The notes under the pieces are model-generated. The model ran no database searches. It was not told the origin of the DNA and was given only the letters and a program-made list of their open reading frames with translations. The translations under genes and the position numbers were made by a program. From Anaeramoeba flamelloides (lineage: Eukaryota > Metamonada > Anaeramoebidae), in contig JANTQA010000026.1 of assembly GCA_027625915.1 (NCBI GenBank), positions 6,696,001 through 6,760,000 of the forward strand: a DNA stretch of 64,000 nt, in the 5' to 3' direction. This document shows positions 24,499 to 35,935 of this stretch, in pieces. Each line of letters begins with the position of its first letter. Position 1 is the first letter of the stretch.

Positions 24499-27400
24499 AT
24501 GGACGAAATAACAAAAAAAACAAAAGAGAACAACAAGCCTATTTTGAATGTCAGCAACATGAAAAGATCCACATCTACCGATGAGCAATTAAATAAGATC
24601 CAAATTGATGACTATTTAGATCTTCATTTTTCGTTAAGTGAACACCTTGAAATGTTTCTGGACTTGTTAGAGCAATTGATTAATTTGTTAAAAAAAAAAG
24701 ATCAGACCTCATTAGGGAAAATGTTTGAAAAGATCTTCAAAATGAACAAGTTATTAAAAAAAGATTCTACACTTGCAGATTATTCCATCAAAACTTTTTA
24801 TTCAAATCACAATTTGAAAGACGAGGAATCTTTATTTCTTAATAAACATTTTGAAAGTGTGTCCAAATCTGTTTTCAATTTGTTGTCCTACAGCTCTGGG
24901 TATTCGAAAGGATTGGATCATTTTTATGTTCAAATTGAAACAGTGAAAGAGGACATTGAATTGAATTTGTTGGAAGCTGCAGAAAAAATCTCCTGTTTTA
25001 TTGAAATTGTTGAAAACGTAGAACTCGAATTAAATAATAAAGAAGAAAAAGGTGAAAAAGAAGAAAATGAAAGAAAAAAGGAAGAAACGGAAGAAAAAGA
25101 AGAAAAAGATGAAAAAGAAAAAATTGGCGAAAAAGTCGAAAAAGAAGAAAAAAAAGAAAATAAAGAAGAAGCGGAAGAAATAATTAGTAAGGAAAATATG
25201 TACGAGAAAATTATCAAAATTGATACTTTGGATCCATTATCAACAAATAATTTCAAAAGTGTCAATAAAAGTAACTATAATAGCAACAACAAGAGTCATG
25301 ATCTAGAAAAAGACAATCATGTAATTGTTGGGCAAAAATCACAATTTGGTGATCAAATTCTAAACAAAAGAAGATCAGTCTCATTGTTTTCCAAGACAAG
25401 AAATTCAAATCAAAAACCAAAGGAAACTCAAGATTCAAGTTTTCATGAGTACCCAGTCTCGAAACAGAGTTCCAATTTGCAATCAACGTTTTCCAAAATC
25501 ACTGACAGTTTCCATTTTAAAACCCAAAAAAAACGAAAAACCAATAGCAACAAAATCACAAATCCAAAATATACTGAAAGTTCAAATACAACAACAAATA
25601 CATTAACGAGAAAACAAACTGAAAAGAAAAGCCAAGCCCTTGTTAAACAAATCCACTACGAGCCTATTAAGCCATTGGAATACCGTAAATCGTTTCTTAA
25701 AGTTTACTTCCATGCCACCTCATTTACAACCTTGCCATTGAACGAAAAAGATAGTGTCACAAAGGTAATTGAGAATATCAAAAAGAAAAAGTACATCAAG
25801 AACGTCCAAGACTATGTCTTTGTTGAGAAGATCGGCAATACCGAAAGGATCTTGGATCCACAAGTCAAGCCGTATTTTCTTAAAGAGTTTTGGGATCAAA
25901 GCGAAAAGGGGTTTTGCCGATTTGAATACAAGCCTATAAGCGAAGTCAAAGCGCCCTTGGACACAAACCAAAAGAGATTGATACGGGTTTATTTTACAAA
26001 CAGTGGGTACATAACTTTGGAGGTTCAATCTGAAACAACATGCTTAGATCTGATGAAGAAAATTGAGAAAAAATTTCGATTCAAGCTAAAGATCGACATC
26101 AATAAGTATTCCTTATATCTCAAAGAAGATCAATATTTTTGTTCTTTTTCACACCTGTCCAGGACCAATATTATACCAAATAAAAACCCGAATAATCTCA
26201 AGATTAGTAACGACAATAATATTGATTTGAATTCAAAATTAACTAAAACGCAAACAAACGAAGAGAATTACGCGAATTTAAGATTAATTGAACTTGACGA
26301 AAATATTATTGGGTGTATCAATTCCTTTGAATTAAATTCGAAGAAAATGATCTTTATTTTTAAAGAAAACCATTTACATTCTCCAAAAAGGGCCTCTGTA
26401 TACTGGGGAAATACTATAATAAGTTTGGATAAATTGAATCAATTAAAAAAGGATATGAAATATTATAAGGGCATTAAGAATAATAAAAACAATGATTACA
26501 ATTTAATAAAGTCATTTTCTTCTGATTTTCATTTAGAAAAACAAAAAGGATCAAAGGAAATCAATTCTAATCATAACCTCATAAAGAAAAAGAAAAGAAA
26601 TAGTTTCATTGGTGGCACCATAAATCAAGGCGATGAGAATGGTAATGGCAGCACATCTGGATCGGATTTTTCTGGATCAGATCAATTACATATCGATATG
26701 GACAACATTAAGAAAGGAGACGAAACATGTTCTTGCTTTGTTTATATAGAGAAAAAATGGGTACCCAAAATATTGTCATTACAAAATAATACCTTATATT
26801 ATTTTGATGACTTCAAAACATCCCAAAAGGATTATCAAATTATTTCTTTAACGAATGCCCAATTGAAAGTCCCAAAGAAAAAGCAATTCCAATTCCAATT
26901 CCAAAAAAGAAAATTTATACTAATTCAAACACAATTAAACGAAGAATATAAAATCTCATTTTCCTCTAATTTAAATTTTAATCAATGGAAATGTAAAATT
27001 GAAAACAATATTATATCATTAAAAAAACAAGGGAAGCAGAACTCACAACAACCAAATACCATAAATAATATATTACATAAGAAGATTGGTATGAAAAAAT
27101 TCGAAATGCAAATAAATACTTACCAAAATTGGTTAAACCATCATCTAGTCCAAAACGTTAAATTTAACCAATATTTAAAAAAGGTCAATGATCTACAAAC
27201 GGATTTGCAAGATGGTGTCATTTTTTTAATGGTTTTGGAAATAATTGCTAATGAAAATATTAAATACAATAAGGAACCTAATTTATTATTGACAAAAATA
27301 AAAAATTTAAAAATATTATTTGATAATTTAAGATCAAAAAATATCCAACTTGGTGAACTCAATGAGGAAGCCATTTATGATGGTAACTTGCATTTTATTT

Positions 27401-27786
27401 TAAATTTCATTTGGATCTTGATTTATCAAATTGAAAACAAGCATATCAATAAAGGGGAATTATTCACTTGGATCAAAACACAAATTTATAAAGTATCTGA
27501 TATTGCAATTCATGATTTCACCTCTTTCAAAAACCCAGATTTGTTATTATTATTATTACATTCCTTAAAGCCTCTAGACTTTCCTTACCCGATACAATAT
27601 TTAAAAATGGGCACCAAAGAAAAATTTATTATAGCTTTTGATTACGCTAACAAATTATTATCAATACCCAAAATATTATCAATCAACGATATTATCCTAG
27701 AAATAGTTGATGAAAGATCAATAATTACTTGGTTGTATTTTTTTTTCAACAACTCTGTAGGGTGGGAGAATGAATTAATAAATTAA
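24499..27786 (+). CDS. RA-RA-PH-CH-CH multidomain protein, probable Ras-to-actin adaptor
   Basis: One uninterrupted frame of 1095 residues. Residues 35-175 are helical, 180-235 form a K/E-rich coiled segment, and 240-390 are a polar linker. Residues 396-478 (FLKVYFHATSFTTLPLNEKD...) look like a Ras-association or ubiquitin-like fold; 493-625 (RLIRVYFTNSGYITLEVQSE) look like a second one with a low-complexity insert. Residues 743-840 form a PH domain, with basic first strands and the usual Trp (W829) in the last helix. Residues 867-980 form a CH1 domain (NTYQNWLNHHL, LQDGVIFLMVLEII, DGNLHFILNFIWILI) and 985-1086 a CH2 domain (FTWIKTQIYKV...IAFDYANKLLSIPKIL), together the actin-binding pair of alpha-actinin and spectrin type. 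I infer that it joins a small GTPase and phosphoinositide-rich membrane to F-actin. The RA calls are the weakest part. Confidence 0.85.
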   Translation: MDEITKKTKENNKPILNVSNMKRSTSTDEQLNKIQIDDYLDLHFSLSEHLEMFLDLLEQLINLLKKKDQTSLGKMFEKIFKMNKLLKKDSTLADYSIKTFYSNHNLKDEESLFLNKHFESVSKSVFNLLSYSSGYSKGLDHFYVQIETVKEDIELNLLEAAEKISCFIEIVENVELELNNKEEKGEKEENERKKEETEEKEEKDEKEKIGEKVEKEEKKENKEEAEEIISKENMYEKIIKIDTLDPLSTNNFKSVNKSNYNSNNKSHDLEKDNHVIVGQKSQFGDQILNKRRSVSLFSKTRNSNQKPKETQDSSFHEYPVSKQSSNLQSTFSKITDSFHFKTQKKRKTNSNKITNPKYTESSNTTTNTLTRKQTEKKSQALVKQIHYEPIKPLEYRKSFLKVYFHATSFTTLPLNEKDSVTKVIENIKKKKYIKNVQDYVFVEKIGNTERILDPQVKPYFLKEFWDQSEKGFCRFEYKPISEVKAPLDTNQKRLIRVYFTNSGYITLEVQSETTCLDLMKKIEKKFRFKLKIDINKYSLYLKEDQYFCSFSHLSRTNIIPNKNPNNLKISNDNNIDLNSKLTKTQTNEENYANLRLIELDENIIGCINSFELNSKKMIFIFKENHLHSPKRASVYWGNTIISLDKLNQLKKDMKYYKGIKNNKNNDYNLIKSFSSDFHLEKQKGSKEINSNHNLIKKKKRNSFIGGTINQGDENGNGSTSGSDFSGSDQLHIDMDNIKKGDETCSCFVYIEKKWVPKILSLQNNTLYYFDDFKTSQKDYQIISLTNAQLKVPKKKQFQFQFQKRKFILIQTQLNEEYKISFSSNLNFNQWKCKIENNIISLKKQGKQNSQQPNTINNILHKKIGMKKFEMQINTYQNWLNHHLVQNVKFNQYLKKVNDLQTDLQDGVIFLMVLEIIANENIKYNKEPNLLLTKIKNLKILFDNLRSKNIQLGELNEEAIYDGNLHFILNFIWILIYQIENKHINKGELFTWIKTQIYKVSDIAIHDFTSFKNPDLLLLLLHSLKPLDFPYPIQYLKMGTKEKFIIAFDYANKLLSIPKILSINDIILEIVDERSIITWLYFFFNNSVGWENELIN

Positions 27787-30228
27787 ATAATCTTTTTTTT
27801 TTTTTTTTAATTTTTTCAAATTTCAATTTATCGGACTGATAATAATTTTTTAACATTGAAAATTTTTTTAAACACACCAAATTAAGTAATGGTTTTTAAG
27901 ATTTTTATTTTGAAAAATTAATATTCTTTGAAATTTTTACAATTTTATTTTTTTTTTTCACTTTTTGGTTTTTTTTTTTCCAAAGAAAGTATGTAATTTT
28001 TTTAGTGGCAATTTTAGAGTATAGATCCCTTTTTAGGAATAATACTTACAATATACCAATTCCATCATAAATGTTTTTTTTTTATAATGAAACAAGTTTT
28101 ATGATTTGTGTTCAAAAATACTGATAAATTTTTGAAAATGTATACGAATTTTTCGTGAAATGTCCATTTTTTCTCATACCTGTAACCCAACTTTCTTAAA
28201 CACTTTATTTCGTTAAAATTTCTAAAAAAAACTGATTTGTCTAGTTTATTTTTATTTGAAAAAATAAAATTTAATATTCTTCTTGATTCAAAGCCCGACA
28301 ATTGTGTTATAAAAATCCAAATTAAATGATAGAATTTTTTTACATTTTTTTAGGATTTATCAGTAGAGATTAAGATTATTTTTTATACCATTTTCCCCTT
28401 ACTGAATTTTCTTTTTATTTAAAGATTATTTATATAGGATAAATATCAACTACCCAACCATATATTATTAGTGTACAAAAGCACGATTGTAAGAATACAT
28501 TGAAATTGAAAACAAAAAAGGCAATAAAAAATATATCAAGGATTAAAGCAAATAAGATCAGATCAAAATGAAAAAAATTTATTAATGCAAATAAAAAAAT
28601 ATACTCTAATGAATCTAAATGATAAATATTAAATTAAATTAAATTAATCAAAAATAACACTAATGTGATTTTTTTTGTTCTTAATCAATTATAGCAAGGT
28701 GTTTTTTTTTTTACCGATTGTTTACAATACTCCCTTTTTCATTAATTATTTTTTTCTTCCTTTTTTCTGGGAATTTTTTGTTTCTTTTTTTAAAACGAAA
28801 AGGATGGTTTAGAAATGAATTTCTTCTGAATAAAAATGGAATCTTTAATTTGGAGCAAAAATTTACCTATTTAAATTCGATTAAAAGAGCATTTAGAGTG
28901 TAATTTACGATTTTTATAGGATAATTTTGAGTGAGTTGTATTTTTTGAAAATAAAATGAAATTAAGTAAAGATCTTGAATATTTTTTTTTTTGTAATTTG
29001 TGTTACGACTTATGACATGGATGAGTTAACCATTATGTAAACAATTTATTAATTTGAGTCTCTTTTTTGAAATCTAAATTTTTACATTTTTCCAATGAAA
29101 AATTAAATAAAGTAACCTATTATTTTTATTAAAAATTAAATTAATTCTTGAAAATGGTTGAAAATATTTTTCATTTTATGTTGGAAAGTATTGATTTCGA
29201 AAGAATATTTTTTTATTTTGTTTTTTTTTTCTTTGATTAATATTTCAATTCAAATCTTTGCAAATAAAATTAATTAGAAGTACCGGTGATTTAATAAATG
29301 AAAATTTGGTAGAATCTTAACAAAATTTTATTAAGAAAATTTCGTTCTATTAAGCAAAAATTTTTTTTATTCTTTATGTTTTAAAAAAGTTGTTTTCTGG
29401 TTTTGAAAAAATGCAAATAAATTTCAATTTTAGAAAATTTTTTGAATAAACGGTTTTTGTCTTTTTCACAATAATTGATGTAACAAATCAAATCATTTTT
29501 GGCAGAAAAAAAAAGATTTTGAATTTTGAGGATAAAATTACTTTATTCTCAAATGTCTTCAAGAAAATTTTTATTTTGAAAAATAGAATTTCATCTTCAA
29601 AACAAAAAACAAACTTTCTTGGTAAATTTTTGTAAGTGACTTTAAAAATTTAATTATTATAACCCTCATTTCTTAAAAAATACAATTATTTTCTAATCGG
29701 TTGGATATATTAATTTTTTTTGGATAGCCAAAAGTTTTATTTTAAAAAAAGAAGAAAAAAACCCTTTATATTAATATTCCTGGTAACAAAGACTTTTTAT
29801 TGTCCAATAATGATCAAAATGACAATAAAATTGGTAAAAAATTGATTTATAATATGAGAAATCAATTAAATTTTATAGTTTTCTTTTTCAGAAAAAAATG
29901 GAAAAACAAAATTGATCCAACAAAAAAAATATTATGTTTTAGCTTTCTTTGTCGATATTATAATTTTGAAACTTTACCTAACTAAAATTTGTAAGTAGAG
30001 AACAACACCAATAACATATTTTAAAATTTTTCTTGTTGTCATCGAAGTCTGATCACTTAATTCTTTTTTATTTTTGAATAAATTTTTATTAATTTTGTTT
30101 GGAGGGGTTCGTGTAAAATGGGTATTGATTAATAGTTTCCAAAAAGTAAAAGTTTATTTTTCTTATTCTGTAAAATTAATCATTTTCTACAATCTATCTA
30201 ATCACCAGTTCAATGGTGCTGAAATACT

Positions 30229-30264
<36 letters not shown>

Positions 30265-31546
30265 TTGTTTAAATGGTTACAAAAGTTAATTTAGTTGTGA
30301 TCAGGGGATTTTTAGATTAAATTCTTGAATTTAAACTTCTCAAATGTGACAAAAAAGTAAAAGAAAATACAAATATAATTGAAAAAAAAAAATAAATGAT
30401 TCCAATATAGTTTTTATTACTGTTAACAAGATCTTTTTAAATTTAAAAGTCTTCAATATTAATAATCATTTTTTGTTTTTTTTATTTATGGATTAGTGAA
30501 CAGTTGAAAAAAATAAAAAAAAAGCAAGATAAGTGGAAACAAATTTAGAAATAATTTAGCAGTATCAAAATATAAACAGTTTCAGTTTGATTTCGAATGA
30601 GCCAGATATAGGAATTCAGAAAGAACATTATTAGATTGATGTAAGAAACAAAGTAAAAAGAAAATATTGAAAATAAAGAAAAAAAAAACAATTCCAACAA
30701 AATATACAAATGAATTGCTGATTTATCTTGAAAAGGAGACTTTAAAGAACAAAAGTTTGATGCTTAAAGAGTTATCAATCAAATGTTGAGAACTTTTTCA
30801 AAAATTCACCCTTCTCAATCTTTTTTATAGATTTCATAATTTTTTTTCTATTACAAGTTATAAAATGAGATTTCCCTTTTCAAATAAAAGTGTATACCAA
30901 TTTGTAAAATATTTAATTTTAATTTTTATTGTTTTATTTTAATGAGTTTTAAAGATTCAGTTGAGTGTTTTTTTTTTATGTTTTAAAGATATTCTTATAT
31001 TTTAGAATGTTACTACAATTAATTTGATTCAATTATGAATAATTATTGAGATTTTTTATGCCCTTTTATTTGAAAAAGAGTTAAGATATGAAAACTTATT
31101 TATGGATTTTGAACAATTATTTTTTTGTTATTAATTGGAAAATTAAAGTTAAGTAAAATTACAAATAGGGAATTTTAAAATTGTTTTTTAAATTTTACCA
31201 AAAATCTTCTTTCATCGTGGCTCGTGAAAAAAGAAATAAGATCTTAAGAAACAGAGAAAAATTGAAATTTTTTTATTTAAGGATACTCTTTTTTATTTTA
31301 ATATTTTCAAAAAAGTAATTTTTATGTCGAAAAATAACAGTATTAAATATTTGACTTTATTTTTTTAAGAAAAAAAAATTAAATTTAATCATTAAAAATA
31401 TTTTGTGAAAAAATAAAAGATTCTTTTTTGAAAAAAATTAAAATTTTTTTAAATTGTTTAAATCTTAAAAACAAATAAATTCATAATAATTAAGTTAAAT
31501 TTGAGTAAAAATTATTAGAAAAGAAGAAAAATAAAAATATTTAAAA
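27787..31546. other. AT-rich intergenic interval
   Basis: It contains long A and T runs and a TA microsatellite at about 30234-30258. Open frames of 61-80 codons are scattered here, mostly Phe/Lys/Asn/Ile and consistent with chance in AT-rich DNA. I see no gene or clear element. Confidence 0.6.
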
Positions 31547-34111
31547 TTATTTATATCTTGGCAATATTTCAAATTGTCCGTGTTTTCCTTTTCCAGTTTT
31601 TTCTCCATTTTTGGGTTTTCCATTGGGCAATATTCCAATATGATAATTTTTTGATTCATTTTGTTTGATAAATGATGAAGTAAAGCAATGATAGTTCTCA
31701 ATTTCTTCTGGTTCAAAATAAGTCCAGGATCCTCCACTTCCTAAGGCATTTAAAGATCCATCTTTTTCGATCCTTAACCATCTGTTTTCAAATCCAACAT
31801 TTTGAAATCTAATTCCTTTTTCATTTGAATGAACATTCCATTGTGTATTAATTTTGTTTTTATTACCTAATCCATCAACTTGTCCATTATCAAAACATTG
31901 GAGGAATTTTTTGGTTGAATTGCATTTGATCCAAATGATTTGTCCTTCTTTTAAAAGATTTTGTCCTTCTTTTAAAAGATTTTTTTTTTTTATATCTTTA
32001 AGAATAAATTGTCCATGTTTTCCTTTTCCAGTTTTTTCTCCATTTTTGGGTTGTCCATTGGGCAATATTCCAATATGATAATTTTTTGATTCTTTTTGTT
32101 TGATAAATGATGAAGTAAAGCAATGATAGTTCTCAATTTCTTCTGGTTCAAAATAAGTCCAGGATCCTCCACTTCCTAAGGCATTTAAAGATCCATCTTT
32201 TTCGATCCTTAACCATCTGTTTTCAAATCCAACATTTTGAAATCTAATTCCTTTTTCATTTGAATGAACATTCCATTGTGTATTAATTTTGTTTTTCTTG
32301 CCTAATCCATCAACTTGTCCATTATCAAAACATTGGAGGAATTTGTTGGTTGAATTGCATTTGATCCAAATGATTTGTCCTTCTTTTAAAAGATTTTGTT
32401 GTTTTTGAATTAATTTTTTTTTTGCTTTTTTAAGAATAAATTGTCCATGATTTCCTTTTCCAGTTTTTTCTCCATTTTTGGGTTTTCCATTGGGCAATAT
32501 TCCAATATGATAATTTTTTGATTCTTTTTGTTTGATAAAGGATGAAGTAAAGCAATGATAGTTCTCAATTTCTTCTGGTTCAAAATAAGTCCAGGATCCT
32601 CCACTTCCTAAGGCATTTAAAGATCCATCTTTTTCGATCCTTAACCATCTGTTTTCAAATCCAACATTTTGAAATCTAATTCCTTTTTCATTTGAATGAA
32701 CATTCCATTGTGTATTAATTTTGTTTTTCTTGCCTAATCCATCAACTTGTCCATTATCAAAACATTGGAGGAATTTGTTGGTTGAATTGCATTTGATCCA
32801 AATGATTTGTCCTTCTTTTAAAAGATTTTGTCCTTCTTTTAAAAGATTTTTTTTTTTTATATCTTTAAGAATAAATTGTCCATGTTTTCCTTTTCCAGTT
32901 TTTTCTCCATTTTTGGGTTGTCCATTGGGCAATATTCCAATATGATAATTTTTTGATTCTTTTTGTTTGATAAAGGATGAAGTAAAGCAATGATAGTTCT
33001 CAATTTCTTCTGGTTCAAAATAAGTCCAGGATCCTCCACTTCCTAAGGCATTTAAAGATCCATCTTTTTCGATCCTTAACCATCTGTTTTCAAATCCAAC
33101 ATTTTGAAATCTAATTCCTTTTTCATTTGAATGAACATTCCATTGTGTATTAATTTTGTTTTTCTTACCTAATCCATCAACTTGTCCATTATCAAAACAT
33201 TGGAGGAATTTGTTGGTTGAATTGCATTTGATCCAAATGATTTGTCCTTCTTTTAAAAGATTTTTTTTTTTTATATCTTTAAGAATAAATTGTCCATGTT
33301 TTCCTTTTCCAGTTTTTTCTCCATTTTTGGGTTGTCCATTGGGCAATATTCCAATATGATAATTTTTTGATTCTTTTTGTTTGATAAATGATGAAGTAAA
33401 GCAATGATAGTTCTCAATTTCTTCTGGTTCAAAATAAGTCCAGGATCCTCCACTTCCTAAGGCATTTAAAGATCCATCTTTTTCGATCCTTAACCATCTG
33501 TTTTCAAATCCAACATTTTGAAATCTAATTCCTTTTTCATTTGAATGAACATTCCATTGAGTTTTGGTTTTGTTTTTATTACCTAATCCATCAACTTGTC
33601 CATTATCAAAACATTGGAGGAATTTGTTGGTTGAATTGCATTTGATCCAAATGATTTGTCCTTCTTTTAAAAGATTTTGTTGTTTTTGAATTGATTTTTT
33701 TTTTTTTACTTCTTTAAGAATAAATTGTCCATGATTTCCTTTTCCAGTTTTTTCTCCATTTTTGGGTTGTCCATTGGGTAGGATTCCAATACAATAATTT
33801 TTTGATTCATTTTGTTTGATAAATGATGAAGTAAAATAAAAAAAGACACTATCAATTTCTTCTGGTTCAAAATAGGTCAGTTGGCCTCCACTTCCTAATG
33901 CATTTAAAGATCCATCTTTTTCGATCCTTAACCATCTGTTTTCAAATCCAACATTTTGAAATCTAATTCCTTTTTCATTTGAATGGACTTTCCATTGAGT
34001 ATTAGCTTTGTTTTTCTTGCCTAATCCATCAACTTGTCCATTATCAAAACATTGAAGGAATTTGTTGGTAGAGCTACACTGGAGATAAATTAAAGTGTTG
34101 TCTTGAAGCAT
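31547..34111 (-). CDS. Six tandem FGF-like beta-trefoil repeats (854 aa)
   Basis: The protein is six near-identical copies of a domain of 137-148 residues, joined by K/Q-rich linkers with LLKEGQ. Each copy has the order and spacing of a fibroblast growth factor: FLQCFDNGQVDGLG (FGF2 FLRIHPDGRVDGV), then GIRFQNVGFENRWLRIEKDG (FGF2 VSIKGVCANRYLAMKEDG), then FEPEEIENYHCFTSSF (FGF2 FERLESNNYNTYRSRKY), then NGQPKNGEKTGKGKHGQFIL (FGF2 GQYKLGSKTGPGQKAILFL). This supports a beta-trefoil of the FGF/IL-1 type; fascin-like actin-binding trefoils are the main alternative. I see no signal peptide at the ATG at 34111. The open frame continues to 34129 but without another ATG, and an upstream exon is possible. 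The repeats are close to identical as DNA, so the array grew or was homogenised recently. Function is unknown. Confidence 0.85.
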   Translation of the reverse strand: MLQDNTLIYLQCSSTNKFLQCFDNGQVDGLGKKNKANTQWKVHSNEKGIRFQNVGFENRWLRIEKDGSLNALGSGGQLTYFEPEEIDSVFFYFTSSFIKQNESKNYCIGILPNGQPKNGEKTGKGNHGQFILKEVKKKKSIQKQQNLLKEGQIIWIKCNSTNKFLQCFDNGQVDGLGNKNKTKTQWNVHSNEKGIRFQNVGFENRWLRIEKDGSLNALGSGGSWTYFEPEEIENYHCFTSSFIKQKESKNYHIGILPNGQPKNGEKTGKGKHGQFILKDIKKKNLLKEGQIIWIKCNSTNKFLQCFDNGQVDGLGKKNKINTQWNVHSNEKGIRFQNVGFENRWLRIEKDGSLNALGSGGSWTYFEPEEIENYHCFTSSFIKQKESKNYHIGILPNGQPKNGEKTGKGKHGQFILKDIKKKNLLKEGQNLLKEGQIIWIKCNSTNKFLQCFDNGQVDGLGKKNKINTQWNVHSNEKGIRFQNVGFENRWLRIEKDGSLNALGSGGSWTYFEPEEIENYHCFTSSFIKQKESKNYHIGILPNGKPKNGEKTGKGNHGQFILKKAKKKLIQKQQNLLKEGQIIWIKCNSTNKFLQCFDNGQVDGLGKKNKINTQWNVHSNEKGIRFQNVGFENRWLRIEKDGSLNALGSGGSWTYFEPEEIENYHCFTSSFIKQKESKNYHIGILPNGQPKNGEKTGKGKHGQFILKDIKKKNLLKEGQNLLKEGQIIWIKCNSTKKFLQCFDNGQVDGLGNKNKINTQWNVHSNEKGIRFQNVGFENRWLRIEKDGSLNALGSGGSWTYFEPEEIENYHCFTSSFIKQNESKNYHIGILPNGKPKNGEKTGKGKHGQFEILPRYK

Positions 34112-34964
34112 TTGGGAATAAAATCTCAAATACGCAATAAAAAAATGAATTTTCTTTTTAAGGAAACATATTTTCTTTCAGATAAAATATCATTTTTTAC
34201 AACTCCTACCGAAACAACTTGGTTTTGATTTTTTTTCTCTTTCTTTGTTATTAAAATTCAAATTGATTTTTTTTTAAAGGAAAAGGGGAAAAAAATTCAA
34301 TCCATGATTATAAATCTTCAAGTCAACAACTCAAAACGGTAAACAATTGTATACCTGTTTTACGATTTTTTAAACAATGATTTTTTAAAAATCTACAGTT
34401 GTTCAATAACCCATGTTGATGTTTTTGTTTGATTGTTGTGTTTTCAATAATTTTTCTTTTTTTCTTTAACTTTGGTTTTTTGGTTTTTATTTTGTAATAT
34501 ATTGAAAAATACAGTTTAGTATAACTATACTTTCAAACCAAACAATATTTATAATAGATCATTTTGTCAAATCATTTTCTACAACCTTCCAAGTTCATTC
34601 ACTCTCATTTAAAATCTAACTTAACCAAATTTAGACAACTCGTCTGCAAAATTCACAATCATTAAATCTTTATGTTTGATCAGAAAAAATAAGATTATAA
34701 AAAAGAGACAAAAAGTTATGGAAAAATTGTTTTGTTGGAAGTTGTTTGTTCCAAAATGATTTCAAAATTTTTGAAGTTTATTTAAATTGGAAAGGAGAAA
34801 AAATTAAACTTTGTAAACTTTAGTGATCAAATAAAAGTGTCCTAGATCATAAAAATTTAGTTTCAGAATAATAAAATACTTGTAAGTTTTTTTTTTTCTT
34901 GTTCCAATATAACCCTTTAATTCTCGCTTAATAGTATAAACACAATCAAAATCAATTTTGAAGG

Positions 34965-35430
34965 TAAAATCTGAAATTTTTCAAGTAAATTTAAATTAGA
35001 GATTGAAATATGTTTTAAAAATTTAATGAATAAAATTTTCTACAATTTGTGATAATTTTTTATTTTTCTAATATAAAAATATTTTCTCTTAAATTTAATC
35101 AATTTTTTTTTTAAAAAGTTTTTGATACAGCCTTTTCAACTCAGGTCTGAATCACAATCATTTGTTGAATGGTCGGGAAACATTTTAAATTGACTTGGAA
35201 GGTTTCCCAACCATTCAACGAATGAGTGCGATTCACACCTGAGTTGAAACAGCTGTATATAATCGATAAAATCAAAAATTTTTTTAAGTGAATTTAAATT
35301 AGGGATAGAAATCTGTTGAAAATTTTTATGTATAAATTTTCTGAAATTTGAGGTAATTATTTATTTTTCCCAATATAAAAATATTTTCTCTTAAATTTAC
35401 TCAATTTTTTTTGTAAAGTATTTGATCTTT
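34965..35430. repeat. Direct repeat pair of about 160 bp
   Basis: 34965-35127 and 35267-35430 align end to end (shared AAATTTAAATTA, TATAAAAATATTTTCTCTTAA). The MITE at 35128-35255 separates them. Confidence 0.65.
35128..35255. mobile_element. MITE, 128 bp, TA-flanked
   Basis: Inverted repeats of about 55 bases (CAGCCTTTTCAACTCAGGT... and ...ACCTGAGTTGAAACAGCTG) leave almost no spacer. CAG/CTG ends lie between TA dinucleotides (35126-35127, 35256-35257), which fits Tc1/mariner-type mobilisation. Confidence 0.8.
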
Positions 35431-35935
35431 AATCTTTTTCTTGTGAAATTTCTTTTTATCAATTTTAACTTTCAGAAATCCATAATAGATTTATATATAT
35501 TAGATAATGTCGGTTTCTTTGATCTTTAAATCTGTTGGTCTTTGATTAAAAAGAAGCATATCTTTTTCTTTGAAAATACTTATTACACAAGCCTGATAAT
35601 GTTATTTGGACAACTTTTATGGTTTTTGGAAAAAAAATAAAAAAAAGTGAAATATAGACGAATAAGCAACATAAATATAATACCTCTTTCAGTATATAAA
35701 CTAATTCAAATTCAAAAAAGGAAATGGAAAAATAATTTCTTTATTGATATCAAAAGGTCACAAATTAATCCTCATCCATTTTTTTCTGTTTTCAAAAAAA
35801 TTAATAATGAAAAATATGGTCATAATAAAAGTTCACTAAGAATCAGAAAAGAAAAAACAACAAAGAAAATAAAAGAAAAGGAAAAGAAAATTGAAATATT
35901 AAAAAACCCATGATTGTAATCTCAATGGACTTGAA

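Larger units (their letters stand above)
34112..35935. other. Intergenic interval with a direct repeat and a MITE
   Basis: It holds a direct repeat of about 160 bp (34965-35127 and 35267-35430) with a MITE at the junction. An 88-codon frame at 35647-35913 (plus), without an ATG at its head in the usual sense and rich in Lys and Asn, is unassigned. Confidence 0.55.

Noticed and set aside
24930-25265. Minus-strand Ser/Phe-rich frame
   Set aside because: It is a shadow of the K/E-rich coiled segment of the RA-RA-PH-CH-CH protein.
31854-33359. Plus-strand frames repeated across the trefoil gene
   Set aside because: They are antisense shadows of the six repeats and recur only because the repeats do.
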